DNA from: JAFAQB01 sp045808425
GTDB lineage: Archaea > Thermoproteota > Nitrososphaeria > Nitrososphaerales > Nitrososphaeraceae
NCBI GenBank assembly: GCA_045808425.1
Contig: JBJMFM010000034.1
Coordinates: 1-5,969, forward strand
Direction: 5' to 3'
DNA: 5,969 nt
This document shows positions 5,754 through 5,969 of the stretch, in pieces. Position numbers and translations under genes: made by a program. Each line of letters begins with the position of its first letter. Position 1 is the stretch's first letter. The notes under the pieces are model-generated. The model ran no database searches. It was given only the letters and a program-made list of their open reading frames with translations, and had not been told where the DNA came from.

Positions 5754-5844
5754 TTATATGTAACATCTCTATAAAACAAAAAAACATCGAATAGTTGGCT
5801 AATATGATGGCTGATCATTTTCATGGCACACAAGATACATAAGA

Positions 5845-5855
5845 AAAATATATAG
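5845..5855 (+). promoter_or_regulatory. TATA box for the 5879 gene
   Basis: AAAATATATAG is centred about 29 bases before the ATG at 5879, the leaderless spacing seen for other genes here. A GTGAG at 5863-5867 lies 11 bases before the ATG and is a poor match to a ribosome site. Confidence 0.55.
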
Positions 5856-5878
5856 TTGACAAGTGAGAAAATTAGTAC

Positions 5879-5969
5879 ATGCCAGTAAAACTAGGAAAGA
5901 AGAAATACGAAAAATTTTCAGATGCATCTGCAGCAATTCAGAAAAAGAAAGGTATATCAAAAGATAGAG
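5879..5969 (+). CDS. Small basic conserved archaeal protein, N-terminal part (runs off the window)
   Basis: From ATG 5879 the frame stays open to the right edge for 30 codons, beginning MPVKLGKKKYEKFSDASAAI and continuing through QKKKGISKDR. The composition is strongly lysine-rich and hydrophilic, with a predicted helix around FSDASAAIQKKKG. The style resembles short basic proteins of thaumarchaea that I recall as conserved but uncharacterised. That is a recollection and not a search result. A well-placed TATA box lies upstream, and the ATG is the natural start. Basic charge suggests nucleic-acid or ribosome binding, without proof. The C-terminus is outside the window, so length and family cannot be judged. 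Confidence 0.65.
   Translation, partial: MPVKLGKKKYEKFSDASAAIQKKKGISKDR

Noticed and set aside
5804..5821. Short hairpin ATGAT/ATCAT followed by TTTT, and a C-box-like ATGATGG
   Set aside because: A five-base A/T-rich stem is weak and archaeal termination does not need hairpins. The C-box-like motif lacks a correctly spaced D box, so neither a terminator nor a C/D RNA is supported.

Overview
The window looks like a piece of an ammonia-oxidising archaeal (Thaumarchaeota/Nitrososphaeria) chromosome. The low G+C and secreted-protein style most resemble Nitrosocosmicus-type genomes. The evidence is AT-rich DNA, several genes with a TATA-like box about 25-30 bases before the start codon and no Shine-Dalgarno site (leaderless, archaeal style), exported proteins rich in Asn/Ser/Thr, and gene families common in that lineage: a SIMPL-domain secreted protein, an exported HExxHxxGxxH metalloprotease and a small basic protein beginning MPVKLGKK. 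The genus is an inference from memory of these families, not a search.

Layout. Bases 1-196 hold only possible remnants of an upstream gene. Bases 212-541 (+) encode the C-terminal, zinc-binding part of a YgjP-like metallopeptidase lacking its usual N-terminal half. Two minus-strand genes follow, converging on it: a membrane-anchored lectin/lyase-like protein (603-1391), preceded in transcription order by an exported matrixin-type zinc protease (1479-2204). A 374-base divergent intergenic region (2205-2578) separates them from a plus-strand gene of unknown function (2579-3148). This region contains a nested inverted repeat against that gene's start and a possible short minus-strand transcript. 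A very AT-rich promoter precedes a large secreted protein (3353-4609) with a glycosylation-prone linker and a C-terminal domain homologous to the 603-1391 protein. A possible small membrane protein (4638-4838), a SIMPL-domain exported protein (4926-5753) and the start of a small basic conserved protein (5879 to the edge) complete the window.

How it fits together. Four of the genes encode proteins for the cell surface or outside: two lectin/lyase-like paralogues, one protease and one SIMPL protein. The region reads as a cell-envelope/secretome neighbourhood. The most interesting points are the pair of diverged surface-protein paralogues, one next to a metalloprotease, the operator-like dyad before the unknown gene, and the eroded left end. 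No RNA gene, CRISPR array, insertion sequence or origin was recognised.
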